Assembly: GCA_030704615.1 (NCBI GenBank)
Contig: CM060732.1
Coordinates: forward strand, 13,082,001-13,146,000
Direction: 5' to 3'
Length of the DNA: 64,000 bases
DNA from: Takakia lepidozioides
Taxonomy: Eukaryota > Streptophyta > Takakiopsida > Takakiales > Takakiaceae
The notes below the pieces were generated by a model. The model saw nothing but the letters and a program-made list of their open reading frames with translations, did no database searches and was not told the origin of the DNA. Both the position numbers and the translations under genes were made by a program. This document shows, piece by piece, positions 1-11,691 of the stretch. Within the stretch, counting starts at the first letter, position 1; each line of letters starts with the position of its first letter.

Positions 1-1
1 G

Positions 2-3000
2 ATTTGTAGTGTCATTCCAAAATTGCGGGCGATGGGAGGAATGGCTGGATTCAAAAGTGAGTTGCGGGGAATTGATTGGGAATCTTTGAAGCAGGTGCCT
101 GTGAAGTTCTTGCCGGAGACTTTTGATGGCGATATCCTATTCGAGCTGCCTCCTCCGCGAGTTGGAGGTGTAACAATCATGATGCATGGAATGGACAAGA
201 AACATGACGGGCACCCGTGGTGCAGAACAAAAACATCCAATATTCAGAATGATGACAAGCTTGTTTTCAGGAGGACAGTTTGCAATGGACACCTTAGGTG
301 TGATAATTTGAATTGCAGACACTTTCTTCAGTCTGGGGTTCATAATCAAAGCGAATGGGAGGGTCTGGCGGAAAATCCATTTCAGCCTGGGACTGCCCCT
401 CCACCGGCAAACACTTTCGTCTGCAAATTCTGCAAACTTGTGCCATCCTGCTTGGCGCTTTGCGGAGCAAGAATGTACTATGTTGTCCACTGTTTGAAAA
501 CAATGACAAGAGCTTGTGTGCATTTCAGATTCCATAACCATCCTGTCTCGAAGGGGGATTACAGGGAGAGTGTTGAGACAGTATCGAGGTTGATTAAACA
601 GGAGTTCGGGAGAAACCCATCCGCAACAACATCTGCAATTGCTCTTGGCGCAAGCAAGTCCTTCTTGGAAAGCCATATTTTGAATGAAGGGGATTCTGTG
701 GGGACTAAACTTGACGGTGCAGCATTGGACCTGGTCATGGATCATTTCTCCACTTTAAGTTCACCTAACATTCGGCATCAGATCAATGCATTGAGAATGG
801 GCTCTGGGATCAGAGGCTACATAGACAACATTTTGGAATTGAAACGAGTGAGCAAGTACGATTACATCCAGGACAATGTATTCCCAGGTCAAGGTGCCAT
901 CAAAGTTTTTCTTTTCAAAATGTCGACTGTTGGGGAGGGCAGTGGGGTTAGCCTCGTGAAGTGGATGCAGAAGATTGGGGACTTGCAGAACTGTTTTCTT
1001 ATGTTTGATCATGTGAAACGAGTGAAGGATTGGACGACAATGGCTTGTCATGTCTACGATCCAGTATACCAACGAGTTATGACAATTGCAGTTTGTGACA
1101 TGCAATCCGAGGATACGGAATCCCAGAAGCTCATGTGGAATTCCCTGATACGTGTCATGGGTTGCCATGGGCTGTCATCTCCAAATTTCGCAGATTTCAT
1201 GGCGGATAGTGCTCAAGCAAATTTCAATGCTGTTCGTATTGTCTTCGGATCGGGCGACCCAAAAGTGCCTATGCCAGGAAGAGAGCGTACATGTCTATTC
1301 CATTGGACACAATCTCTGGAAAAACATACAAAGTCGGACATCAAACCAGAGATGCAGACTCAGCACCGTAAATTGTGCAAAGAGTACAAAGATGCTAGAA
1401 CAATGAAGGAGGCGGACACTTTGTTCCAGACAATTCGTGCCTGGTGGTTCTCTTCTGGAGCTGCATCACTTGAGAGTATGAGAGCATTGGAAGATTGGCT
1501 GGCGTTTTGGCACTTCCGGTATAGATAGTGGGGAGCAGCCATGCCATTGGTACGAGGCTTATATTTATTGCTTTATTCATACATTTGCTTTCCATTTTAT
1601 TGTGTCCTCGCTTTCTTTATGTTGTTTTCTGTTCACTGTTTTGAAGTGTGGTTCTGCACTTTGCAGAACATGTCCATTGAGGAAATGGCGGACATGCCAT
1701 CTTGCAATTTGGCAGAAACTGTGCACAACGCATGGTTGCAGCAGTCTGGGAAACGAGGTCGGGATTTGTATGTGGCAACAACAGATGATTTGATACGTGC
1801 CTTGCAACAACAAACCCGATACTGTGATTTCTTACGAGGTGGGGTTGGTGGCAAGGGTCCGGACAAATGGGAGTTGATGTTGCGTGCTGCAAACAGATCT
1901 GGGGATCCAATCAAGATAGCACGGGCGGTGAGCATGTATGCCCAGGGAACGCCACTTGTTTCTAGAGTTCCACATCTTGAAGGGGAGGAGAGATTCGGCT
2001 CCTGTAAGAGGAAATTGAACACTCCACCTGGTTCGGATTCAAATTCCCACAGGGCAGACCGTGATAACTTCTCGAAGCCTCGTGTTCCCCTGCATGACAG
2101 CTCCATATCCGGAACCTCCATTGTGGAGGAACCTCCAACACGACGGCAAGCTCCAGCATCAAACAGTGCCACTGAAATGGTGCAGGAGAGAAACAACCCC
2201 CTTGATGTGCTTGAGTCCGCATGCCCCGACCACGTTTGGCACATAGAACGCACAAATGTAGGGTCTCGTGTGAAATGTACAGCGATCAAGGCAACTAATT
2301 TCGAGAAGTGCACTTCATCTATATCCAGAGGTGGTGCCCGAACTCCTGCTCCGACTTTCACGGGCTTGATGCGTCCATACGGTCAACCAGAAGCCAAGAA
2401 CCACAAGTTCTGGTTCTGTGCAGATGATTGTGCCAGATGTGTGCATGGAACTGTGCGTCCTTCCGTAGTGATGAAGCCATCTCCTCCAACCGTTTGGCCC
2501 GTGAAGGTGGGAACACATCTGAGCTTTCAGGAAATTGAAATGCTAGAGGAGGCAGGTTTTTCCCTTGCGAGACAACCCCAACTCCATGCATGTGCTACTA
2601 CTTCTGCGTCCTCCCGGGTCCTCCCGGCAAATCCTGACTTGTGGCCAACCAAACGAGATGGAAAGCTCGTTCGGCATTTCCCTCCAACCGCTGAACACTT
2701 TGGCAAAGTGGAGTCCGCAAGAATGCTCCAAGCTCGTGTTGGAAGCACCACGGAAGTACCCGATCCAGGATATGGTCGGGTATTCACAATCATCACTTCC
2801 ACATCTGCTGTTCATGACAGGACCTACGACATCACGGTTTCCAATTTCCCCAATTGCACATGTCTTTATTTTGTGAATATGCTATCAACCAGTTTGGGCA
2901 AGAGAGGTAAATTCATACCCTGCAAACATTTGTATTTCATATTTTTGAAGAGGATGGTTTGCGATCCCAAACGTGACAACTTCATTCACCAGGCCACTAT

Positions 3001-3052
3001 GAGTTTCAACGAGGTCGATACTCTTTTGCAGCGGGATACAACACATGGGTAG
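2..3052 (+). pseudogene. MULE (Mutator-like) transposase with SWIM zinc finger, one nonsense codon
   Basis: Two long ORFs (open from the left edge to 1528, and 1541-3052) lie in the same frame, separated only by a TAG at 1526-1528. The first part carries Cys/His-rich N-terminal segments and a MULE-type DDE region: the motif FMADSAQANFNAV, then CLFHWTQSLEKH about 25 residues on, typical of MULE/hAT-like transposases. The second part ends with a SWIM finger: CTC, then CKH, around 2850-2935. A 117-bp intron (1550-1666) joins them in phase. The reading frame is open to the left edge, so the start may lie outside the window; the first ATG is at 32. Replacing the stop by Gln would give one uninterrupted protein of about 960 residues. 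Terminal inverted repeats were not found in the window. The family assignment is from motifs only; the single stop makes this a recently inactivated or read-through copy. Confidence 0.78.
1550..1666 (+). other. Predicted spliceosomal intron in the MULE transposase
   Basis: Starts gtacgagg after ...GCC ATG CCA TTG and ends tttgcag before AAC ATG TCC. Both exon ends are phase 0 by my count and the inside is T-rich (hydrophobic nonsense if translated). Removing it links the transposase core to the C-terminal part naturally. Confidence 0.6.
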
Positions 3053-3785
3053 CATCAACTATGCAATATGGTATGTGGACGACCATGATTTGAAATGTGT
3101 AATTCACATCAATTCGTCGGCGGTGCAATGATATGGCCTCCAACTATACGGAGTGAGCTCTGAGTGACAACTTTTAGGTAGTGCACATTTGTCATTGCAC
3201 CGTTCGAAGTCTACATGTCTTGCTGTCGCTATGCACTACAATCATCTTTTGAAGATGATCCTAACTCTCATTGTTATTTGAGGAGGGAGGAAGGTCTTCC
3301 CGTGGCAGCCTTTATGGCGCACACTTCGTCCTCGTAATTGTAAAAGTGAAACAAGCATTTGTAATTGCACAATGTTGGATGCTGCAATTATAGGCCTCAA
3401 CGCTCGTATTGATTCTATTTAGGCAAGATTTCCTGCATTAATTCCACGGTCATAGGACCATCCACGGTTATAGGCGGCGCATGTTAATGCTGACGTGGCA
3501 GACGACGGACAGTGCCACGTCATCATTTACCGCCACATCAGCATGCTGACATGACGCTCACGCCACGTCAGCGTGTGTGCAGGCTCACGCCACGTCAGCT
3601 AGCGTGAGCGTACGCTCGGGCGCTCACGTGCAATGCTCACGCCATTGCATCATTGAAGGAGGTGCAAGGAGGACGAGCCCGATCGTTGACAGAGAGAGCA
3701 AAAAACGGCTAAGTCCGTACTCTCCTCACCGCAACTTGCGGAACGATCTACATCGCGCCCTTCCCTGAATCTCTTTTCTCTACTC
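3053..3785. repeat. Non-coding stretch with clustered CCACGTCA repeats
   Basis: No gene is seen after the MULE stop. Between about 3490 and 3640 the sequence CCACGTCA or its complement occurs several times (for example in gctgacgtggcag, gtgccacgtcatc, cgccacgtcagcg, cgccacgtcagct), with looser variants between. The core ACGTCA/CACGTC resembles bZIP (C-box/G-box hybrid) sites. Direct and inverted copies alternate, so it may equally be a foldback end of the adjacent transposon. Confidence 0.45.
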
Positions 3786-3786
3786 T

Positions 3787-4121
3787 TTTTATCTTTTTCT
3801 ATGCTTCATCAAAGCGTTTTAGTAATGACAATCTCCATGTTCTTGAATAGTTATATGTTTTGTGATAGTTTTATTTATATTCAATGGAGTTATTATCATT
3901 ATTAATTTAAATTTAAAACTCTTCCACTGTAAATAATTTTATTAAGGAAAAACATTATTTTTAGTTTCATCTTTCTTATACTGCCATCATTATTAATTAT
4001 AGTTTTTGTTTAATTAATATTTATTAAAAACATTAATGAGTAAAATTCAATAGAATTAAAATATATGACCTATATTACATAATATTGGATCACTATTTTA
4101 TTTTAAGCCGAGCTGCCGACG

Positions 4122-4153
<32 letters not shown>

Positions 4154-4918
4154 TGCCACAATTATATTAGATTATAGTATTTATCAATATTAATATTACT
4201 TATTACTTATTGAAAAGTATTCATCTCAATTGGATTAAAACATGAGACATAAACTATTTGGGTGGTTATTTTCTGTATATATAAATGTTAACCGATATAG
4301 GCATATATATGACCGTTGATGTCGGTTAATAATTGTGAAAAAATTTATGTACCCAAGGGTTTTATAGTTTGCCCATTCTTGAATGGTTCATTGGCCGGTT
4401 TATCATCAAACATTGTATTGAACGATTGTTTTGACCACCATTTGTGACGGATCTTTCTGACAGATCTTTTTCTATGCTTCATCAAAGCGTTTCAGTAATG
4501 ACAGTCTCCATGTTCTTGAATAGTTATATGTTTTGTGATAGTTTTATTTATATCCAATGGAGTTAATCTCATTATTAATTTAAATTAAAACTCTTCCACT
4601 GTAAATAAATATATTAAAGAAAAATAATATTTTAGTTTCATCTTTCTTATACTGCCATCATTATTAATTATAGCGTTCATTTAATTACTATTTATTAAAT
4701 ACGTTAATTAAAATTTAAAATATACGATATTGGATCATTATTTTATTTTAAGCTGACAATATATATAGTGCCACAATTATATTATACTATAATATTCATT
4801 AATATTAATATTCGTTATTACTTATTGAAAAGTATTCATGAATAAAGTTCAATTGGATTAAAACATGAGACATAAACACATTATATTGGGTGGTTATTTT
4901 GTGTATATATAAATATTA

Positions 4919-4961
<43 letters not shown>

Positions 4962-5092
4962 TTTCGGTTAATAATTGTGAAATTCTTTATGTAACTAAGG
5001 GTTTTGTTTGCCCATTCTTTGAATGGTTCATTGCCCGGTTGATCATCAAACAATGTATGGAACGATTGTTTTGATCACCATTTGTGAAATGA
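3787..5092. repeat. Tandem duplication of about 0.65 kb, AT-rich
   Basis: Unit 1 (about 3787-4445) and unit 2 (about 4465-5092) begin with ctttttctatgcttcatc and end with gattgttttga.caccattt. They match over nearly their whole length with scattered substitutions and small indels. Each contains an (AT)n microsatellite (about 4121-4150 and 4922-4959) of different length. No ORF of note. The units are not flanked by obvious terminal repeats. Confidence 0.8.
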
Positions 5093-5314
5093 GTATGTAA
5101 CAAAATTTTGATTCCGGAATAGGTAAGTAAGACTTAAATGAAGTCGAAGAATGGCTTTACAATAATATACAAACATAAACATAAATTGTGGTATGATGTG
5201 TTTACATATTACATCCTAGATTTTAAGATTATTATGTATAACTCAGGGTCAAACAAAAAATAAATTATAGCGTTACCTCATCTTGAAGGACTATCACTTT
5301 CAGGCTTCTGTTTA

Positions 5315-5520
5315 TGAAGTGAATACCTTCTAATGGCTCTAGCCGAGGCAACGTGGTTGTCCAACCCGCCCCCAAGGTTTTGAATGTCCCCCGTACCACA
5401 CATTAGATGACTAATTGAAGCATCCAATAATGTCACCATTTTTATGGTTGGTTTGGTTATAATGCGTGATATCCATCTATATGACTTTATACCCACAACT
5501 GTTTGAGATTCTCATACACT
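5315..5520 (-). mobile_element. SINE-like repeat, copy 1
   Basis: This stretch aligns by eye with 56808-57045: shared blocks include accttctaa, aggcaac.tggttg.ccaa, ccccaagg, cc.cacattag and .cgtgacatcca. The second copy has a clear tRNA-like head, so this is a diverged, older member of the same family. It also gives a 72-codon ORF on the minus strand, which is taken as chance. Confidence 0.5.
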
Positions 5521-6297
5521 AACTATTTGTCATCTTTTGAATATATATATATATATAGTTGGTCTCAATATATAGTTAATTATATTTTGATTGTATAAAA
5601 ATATCACTTATTTTTATTAATTAATACTTAAAACCATTTATATGAATATATCACAATATGTACTAATTTATGAATCATGATATTAATTCATTCACATCCA
5701 TTTATTATGAATAAATAAATTTATGTCTCAATGGCAAAACTACCCTTCTTCTGTATATGTCCATGGGGACTATGTCACAATATACTATTGATTATACGAC
5801 TCTCTATCTCTACTAATTCCCAAGCTATGTCAACCAATGTCGTAGATGTCACCATACACTACATAGAATTACATATTTTCATGATCGATACCTAAAATAG
5901 ACCCTACTAATATATGAGAAATTTACGCTAAGTTAATTTTTTTCCTCAGACATTAATGTGATTGGCATGTAGGACCTCAGTACATAGAGACATCTATATT
6001 GATTTGATTCATTCCGAAATAACCTAAATTCTGCCACACCACACACCTATCATATATTTCAAATATATACAGTTGTTGACCACCATCCAAGTTTCCAACC
6101 ATTATCACCACCAAGCGCATATTTACAAATATCAAAGTCTCCCACTAGTAGACACTAAAATCCAATTCACATTACTCACCCCCCCAAAAAGAAAAGAAAA
6201 AGAAAAAATAAACAATTTGGTTTTTTGTTAATATACATAGGATCACAAATTTGAATATCCTATCGTTGATGATACAATTAAATTATCTAGCAACGTA

Positions 6298-7773
6298 TTA
6301 AACTACACCAGTTGTATGAAGGATCTCATAGAGAGATACACAAATCTCTCCTGTAATGAGTAAAATGATGATCCACTCTAATGTATCCGATTTCCTATTT
6401 TGCAATATCTCCAAAACAAATCGTACATTATGTTGTATGATATTAAGCTCAAAATCAAGACTCTCAAATCGTTCATCAAGCTCAAACTCATCACGAAGAT
6501 ACTCCCAAATTTGAGCATAATTTGCGTCCTTCCATGTTGCATCCGATTTCTCAAGAAGACCTAAACGTAAGATGACATCTGCGAGAGTAGTGTTGGCAGA
6601 TGCAACTAACTGGAATAGTTTTTTTCGTGTCATAGTAAATGTGCCTGTTTTTTCCATTCCTATATTCAACTCGCTAAATGTATTCACCATTTCATCCACC
6701 TTTTTAGCAAAATGATCAAGGGCAATGCTTTGACCAATGATGCTTGAAATAACACGAATGTTATTTACATTTAGTGTACGCAACATAATGTAGTCTTGTC
6801 CACCTTCACTCCACTCCACTAGAGTAGGCCTCACAAGTACTCCATATAAATCATCTTTTTTTGTTTCTCGAAGCTTGTCGGTGCAAAATCGTCGTACAAT
6901 ACATAAAACTTCTTCCTCTTCACCAATCCCAAAATTGAAAAGAACAATTGATCCATATTGGAATGCTACCATGTATCGTTCATGCCAATGACTTATTTCA
7001 ACTAGCCCAAGTCTATTTGATGTAGGTGGTGCTCCCACTGGACGATCAGCAAATCGAATGGTTAAATTATTGCGTGAACTTGTAATGTCTAAAAAAGGTT
7101 CGTTCGCTAGTCTTTTCAAATCTACACTTCTTGAAATGTAGAAGGCTTTAATGGGAATATACAAATCAGTTGGCTCAATATTATGAGGAGATATAATTAT
7201 ATTTCTCCGTTGAGCAGACTGTCGAATGCGGACATGTTGTTGATTCCAATCTACTGGATAGGCCCCATCCCCTTTCATAAGTAGCCAATCTATCTGAGCA
7301 AAAATATTCATTACATAACTTTTAGCATCCATGTTATTGTTTTGATCAAAACCTAATTTGTAGCCAAAAAAATTATTTCTAATATAGTTTTGAGTTGTAA
7401 AAGTCAACATGGAGGACAAATGAATAATGCAATAGCTATTCTTAACCTGAAGCTTATGTATTAATGAACTCCAATTACAAAATATGCTTGGATGTTGAAG
7501 TTGAAAATTTTTAACAACCATTTTATCAAGAATTATTTTCTCTTGCAAGAAATTTGCTAACTGTATTTGTTTTGTATCTATGTTTAAATTATAAGATAAT
7601 TGTGTATTATCAAACGATAGTAACAAAATTGTAGTGATTTTATGCATGATGTCAGACTTCAAAATAGAAAAGTGGAAAGTTGAATGGACTCCTCTTAGTA
7701 AATGCCATTGCCTCTTCACTATATTTAATGCTCTCATTATGTTCTTATTGAAATACTTTGGATCATTATGCAT
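6298..7773 (-). CDS. DUF155 family protein (RMND1 / yeast Rmd1 / plant RETARDED ROOT GROWTH-like)
   Basis: An uninterrupted 491-residue ORF. Residues about 205-465 fit the DUF155 family. IPIKAFYISRSVDLKRLAN opens the domain. FQYGSIVLFNFG and the acidic EEEE follow at about 272-288. After that come the LDHFAKKVDEM helix and FELNIIQHNVRFVLEILQNRKSDTLEWII. One hydrophobic segment at about 466-486 is the usual C-terminal membrane anchor. RMND1 proteins sit in the mitochondrial inner membrane and support organelle translation; plant RRG acts in root meristem division. Residues 1-200 are less conserved and show no clear targeting peptide. The start is the first ATG of the frame. The gene has no introns and lies in AT-rich DNA between repeats, so a retrocopy is possible, but no frame damage is seen. 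Confidence 0.8.
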   Translation of the reverse strand: MHNDPKYFNKNIMRALNIVKRQWHLLRGVHSTFHFSILKSDIMHKITTILLLSFDNTQLSYNLNIDTKQIQLANFLQEKIILDKMVVKNFQLQHPSIFCNWSSLIHKLQVKNSYCIIHLSSMLTFTTQNYIRNNFFGYKLGFDQNNNMDAKSYVMNIFAQIDWLLMKGDGAYPVDWNQQHVRIRQSAQRRNIIISPHNIEPTDLYIPIKAFYISRSVDLKRLANEPFLDITSSRNNLTIRFADRPVGAPPTSNRLGLVEISHWHERYMVAFQYGSIVLFNFGIGEEEEVLCIVRRFCTDKLRETKKDDLYGVLVRPTLVEWSEGGQDYIMLRTLNVNNIRVISSIIGQSIALDHFAKKVDEMVNTFSELNIGMEKTGTFTMTRKKLFQLVASANTTLADVILRLGLLEKSDATWKDANYAQIWEYLRDEFELDERFESLDFELNIIQHNVRFVLEILQNRKSDTLEWIIILLITGEICVSLYEILHTTGVV

Positions 7774-8814
7774 GCTATAACATAATTTCTAGATGCAGTA
7801 TACCGTACTTGATTATTACATATATAATTCTACAACAATGACTTCAATTGAAATAAAACTGAATGCATAGAATGATAGGTTAATGTTTATTATTATTATT
7901 ATTATTATTTTAAGCAACAGGGGACAGTTCCTGTTAATGTTTTCCTATTAGATATCTGAATTATGTAATGTTATGAATGGAAGACGTCGGAAATTGAGAT
8001 ATATAGCTAGAATAATCCAAATAGATATTTAAAATTTTAGAATAAGTAACAACTGGAAGTTAATTTAAATTAATGTATTCTAAGAGATACAAGAAATAGA
8101 AATGAAAGATCTGAAGTGAAACTTGAGAATTTGAATATATAGATGAAATAACAAATACTTATAAATATGGATTTGTATGTTTTTGGTAAATGAAATTTAC
8201 AGCCAAAAAGACTAAATTCACTTTATAATAATAACACGTCAATGTTATGGGTGTAATTCTAATGCTATAAATAAACCTAAGGATATAAATATCTTAGAAA
8301 AATTCCTTTTTTTTCTTTTTTTTAAGAACAGGGGGATTAGGCCCTGGTTAACTTTATTGTAATGTATTTGTGGGACAAAGCCCTTACATATTATTTGGGA
8401 TTATTCGGGGGAAAAAAATTAAAACCCCTTAGACGCCATAAGTCAACACACTGTAATCAGTGAAAAGAGAACTGTGTGGGAATTTATCATTGTCTTTTGA
8501 GATAAACAAGAATATGGCCTCTGGAGTATAAAATATGATTATATGCTAAATTGTGTACATGATTGAATAAAATAAAGATAAAATATCTAATAAAAATAAA
8601 AAATGATCTTGAACCAATTGTATAAATATGGATATGAAACTAAATAGCTAGATGGATCAAATAATATACATTAAAATAATTTATTTAAGTAATTTTAAGC
8701 TCTTAAAGTGATGATAATATCGGAAGTTCTTTGAACGCAAACTAGTGACAGCCAAATCAAAGAGACCACTTCATGAAAATAGTGTATAGTCTAGCTTTAT
8801 TTTGGTGAAAGCCA
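7774..8814. other. AT-rich gene-free stretch
   Basis: No coding region, RNA gene or clear repeat border seen. Contains a short (ATT)n run near 7890-7910. It probably includes the upstream region of the DUF155 gene, but no TATA/CCAAT arrangement stands out. Confidence 0.4.
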
Positions 8815-9636
8815 TGAATCCTTAAAGGACGACGCGACCGGAACCGGGTAGCGTCGTTTTTGTAGATCTTATCTCGTGGATGGGCCCAAAGCAAAGTTGT
8901 CCCTTACATTCTCACCTATTGAATGCACTAAATGCATTTGGATTAGTACATCGCCGCCAAAGATTTTTGACATGTGTAAAAAATGCAAATTTTGTGTGGT
9001 TTGCAAGTTTTGAGCGTGTTGACTAGTGACGTGGACCAATGAGTGCCTAGGGCCACGACATATGGATAATCCACTTTATGCTATATCCCTTGAGCCAAAC
9101 TTGGAAATTTCAACTGTGAATTGGTGCATTCTCTTTGAATTCCTACCAGGCATCTACTCACCGTTGAAATTTATTTTTCATGCAAAATGTCTCATGCAAG
9201 TTGTATCCAAGCAAAAGCTTGTTCCTTTTACCCACATGTACCCCTAATCAGTTACATACAAAGAGGCACTAATGAAAACAGGACATTAGATGCTGAAATT
9301 TGGACACAATGTCTACCACTTGGTGGGCAGCAATTGATCAAAAATTGGAGGGAACCCAAAAGTGGAAGATGGAGAAAATTGGTGGTCAAACCAAGTTTTC
9401 CATGAAATTTTGTATAAGCCTACAAATTGGGTGTCACTCTCACATTATAATCTGCTCATTCCAACGGTGAAATGACCTAAGAATTTCTTATCACCTCTAT
9501 ATGATGTAGTTACTGACAACATTGTACAATTCATCCACATGGATGAACTTTGACAACAACATACATCTGCTCGAGTTAGGCCATGTCCAGGTTTTTCTAA
9601 AACATCGCAAAAAAACTCTCGTCCTTTAGAGGTTAT
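8815..9636. mobile_element. Non-autonomous TTAA (piggyBac-type) element, old copy
   Basis: Matches the element at 46818-47525 along most of its length (blocks such as gacgtggaccaatgag, cat.tactcaccgt, gttacatacaaa, gatgtagttactga). Ends are inverted: cc.taaaggacga on the left, gtcctttagagg on the right. The flanking tetramers TGAA and TTAT are one change each from TTAA. A subterminal hairpin (gacgc / gcgtc around gaccggaaccgggta) lies at the left end. No coding capacity. Confidence 0.72.
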
Positions 9637-9643
9637 GAACCTA

Positions 9644-9689
9644 TTAACCCCTAAGCGACAAAGCGACCTGAATCGGGTCGCTTTGTCGC
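9644..9689. mobile_element. Left end of a piggyBac-type transposon: TTAA, terminal repeat and hairpin
   Basis: TTAA at 9644-9647 is followed by cccctaag, like the ends of the 46.8 kb element, and by a perfect hairpin: gcgacaaagcgacc (9655-9668), 7-base loop, ggtcgctttgtcgc (9676-9689). A decayed piggyBac transposase follows 2 kb to the right, so this is read as the left end of that transposon. A matching right end was not found. Confidence 0.55.
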
Positions 9690-11691
9690 TGCGTCACACT
9701 TTCATCCAGGTGTAGCTTCGCCGTGTGAACTCAGATGAAGGGCCACCCTAAATGAAAAATGTAGGCCACAGTGTTCTCTACACGCATGACTTGATTGCGC
9801 CGGGAAAAAGTTATTTTTGTGCCGTCAGCAATTTTTGCCAGCATGGGGGGTCTGCACTTTTGGGTGGATTGGAGGCGGCCACGCAGGTTGACTGACGATG
9901 TGGCAGGCGCCTATGGAAAATCCGGTGGGGGTTTGTGGCAGGGGGCCACGTGGGGGTGATGAGGCACGGGTGCATGTTCACCCTTGCATGATGGCACCGC
10001 CCGGCCCTGTGTACAGGGTGGCGGCCCGGATATGTTTTTCGCGCGCTTACATCAAACTCCAGCTTCTCCCTCCTGCTCCTCCCGCCACCTTCGTTGATTC
10101 GTCTTCTGTCGTGTTTTAGGAGTGTGTGATGGCCATGTTTCCTGCATTAGAAGGCGTTGGCACTTTGGATTGTCTTCATACCCAACCCATGATTGTGCAG
10201 GGTGCAGGCGGGTGCCGTCAGAGCTGAGAAATGAAATATTCCTTGGAGAGCCGCGCTGCGATTCGCAGCATTCCTCATTTACTTTGTCCCCTCTGCTTCC
10301 TGCTTCTATCTGTTTTGGGATGTGCATAGCCATCGTCATTCACTAACCATACTACCCTGGCTTTACTGTGTAGTTTGTCATTTACATCTTGGCGGTCGTC
10401 TTCATTCCCAAGTTGGGTTGCGCTCTTCATTTGCATTAGTTCATAGTGCGTTTGGATCTCTAGGGTTTGGGCGCAAATGCAAATGGGGTTCCAAGCGTAA
10501 GGTGTGTGAGCCTTTGGAGCCACCAACACCTCCGCTGATATATAAGAAGGCAGTGGAAATACTCACACACTGGGCTTTGGTGGACAGCATGCCACTGAGG
10601 GGCAATTGAGAGAGATTTTAGGCTTGCTTTATGTTGAGTACTTGGTAAGTTTGCCGTTTCTTCCTCGCGCGCACTGTTGGCCGAAGCACCCTCGTGCTTT
10701 CAACTACCGCATTTTGTTTAGAAAGGCATGTCAATTTGATTTTGGGTTGGGGTAGTTGCAGGATTGGGTTGATCAAAAGCGGCATATGTTGAGTCCATTG
10801 GAAGTCCATGGAATTTTATTTTTTTTGAATCTATTGCTTTCAGTTTATTTAAAAAAAATAGATAGTGGTATATATAACATTTTTAGTAAAGAGTCCCTCC
10901 TCAAAGATTGAAAATATTTTTTATTGGATATTTTAATCTATAATTTGAAAAAACGTTTAGACATCAAAATCTAGAATTTACAACTATTTGTCCATATACC
11001 ACCTAGCACCTCTAGATTATAGGTTTGTATGCATTTTTAGTAAAAGAAGACATCTCAAAAACCCAAAACATAAGATGCTATGGACTAGAGCAAATCAACC
11101 TGTTTTTAGGTGCAAAATAGTCCATAGCTCTCAATTCCTAAGATAATTAGTCCACATAAAAGTGGATTTGGGTTGGATTTAAAAATGGCATCTCTAATGT
11201 GTTTTCCTTTGTGTCATTGTTGAGTGTACATGATGTTTTTTCAGTCCATAAGATTTTATGTGTAACATCTGCAGTCCACAGTAATCAACTTTAAAAGTCC
11301 ATGGCTCTCTGGTATATGATTGTTTTTGCAATCTAACAATTGGTACACATACCTATTGTAGTTAGAAACCCTACACCATATAAATTTAGATGAAATATTG
11401 AGTTGTTGAACAAATATGGGTAAGACCATGTATGGAGGTCACTGCAGAAACTGCCATGTTACGCAAAAACTGAGACACCCAATCCTGCAAATACCCAAGG
11501 AAAGAGATGAGGGAGGAAGGTGACAAACAAGGCTTTAGTGAGGCAGTGAACGAAGTGCTAAGGGAAGATGTCTGGCCAGATGAGGACAGTCAAGTAGTTT
11601 AGGGATTTGGCGAGGGAGAAATGATCAAGACCACAGGGCAATCAGAACTCGCCTCCTCATCGACCACCTGTAAGGAGAAGAATCTTGTGAA
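9690..11691. other. Presumed piggyBac 5' region, no gene recognised
   Basis: GC-rich up to about 10800, then AT-rich. Several ORFs of 70-95 codons overlap on both strands without family features. It may hold decayed 5' exons or unrelated inserted DNA. Confidence 0.35.

Noticed and set aside
1602-1793. Alternative second exon of the MULE joined from gt at 1519
   Set aside because: That join leads to a stop after about 40 codons; the donor at 1550 keeps phase with the SWIM-finger frame.
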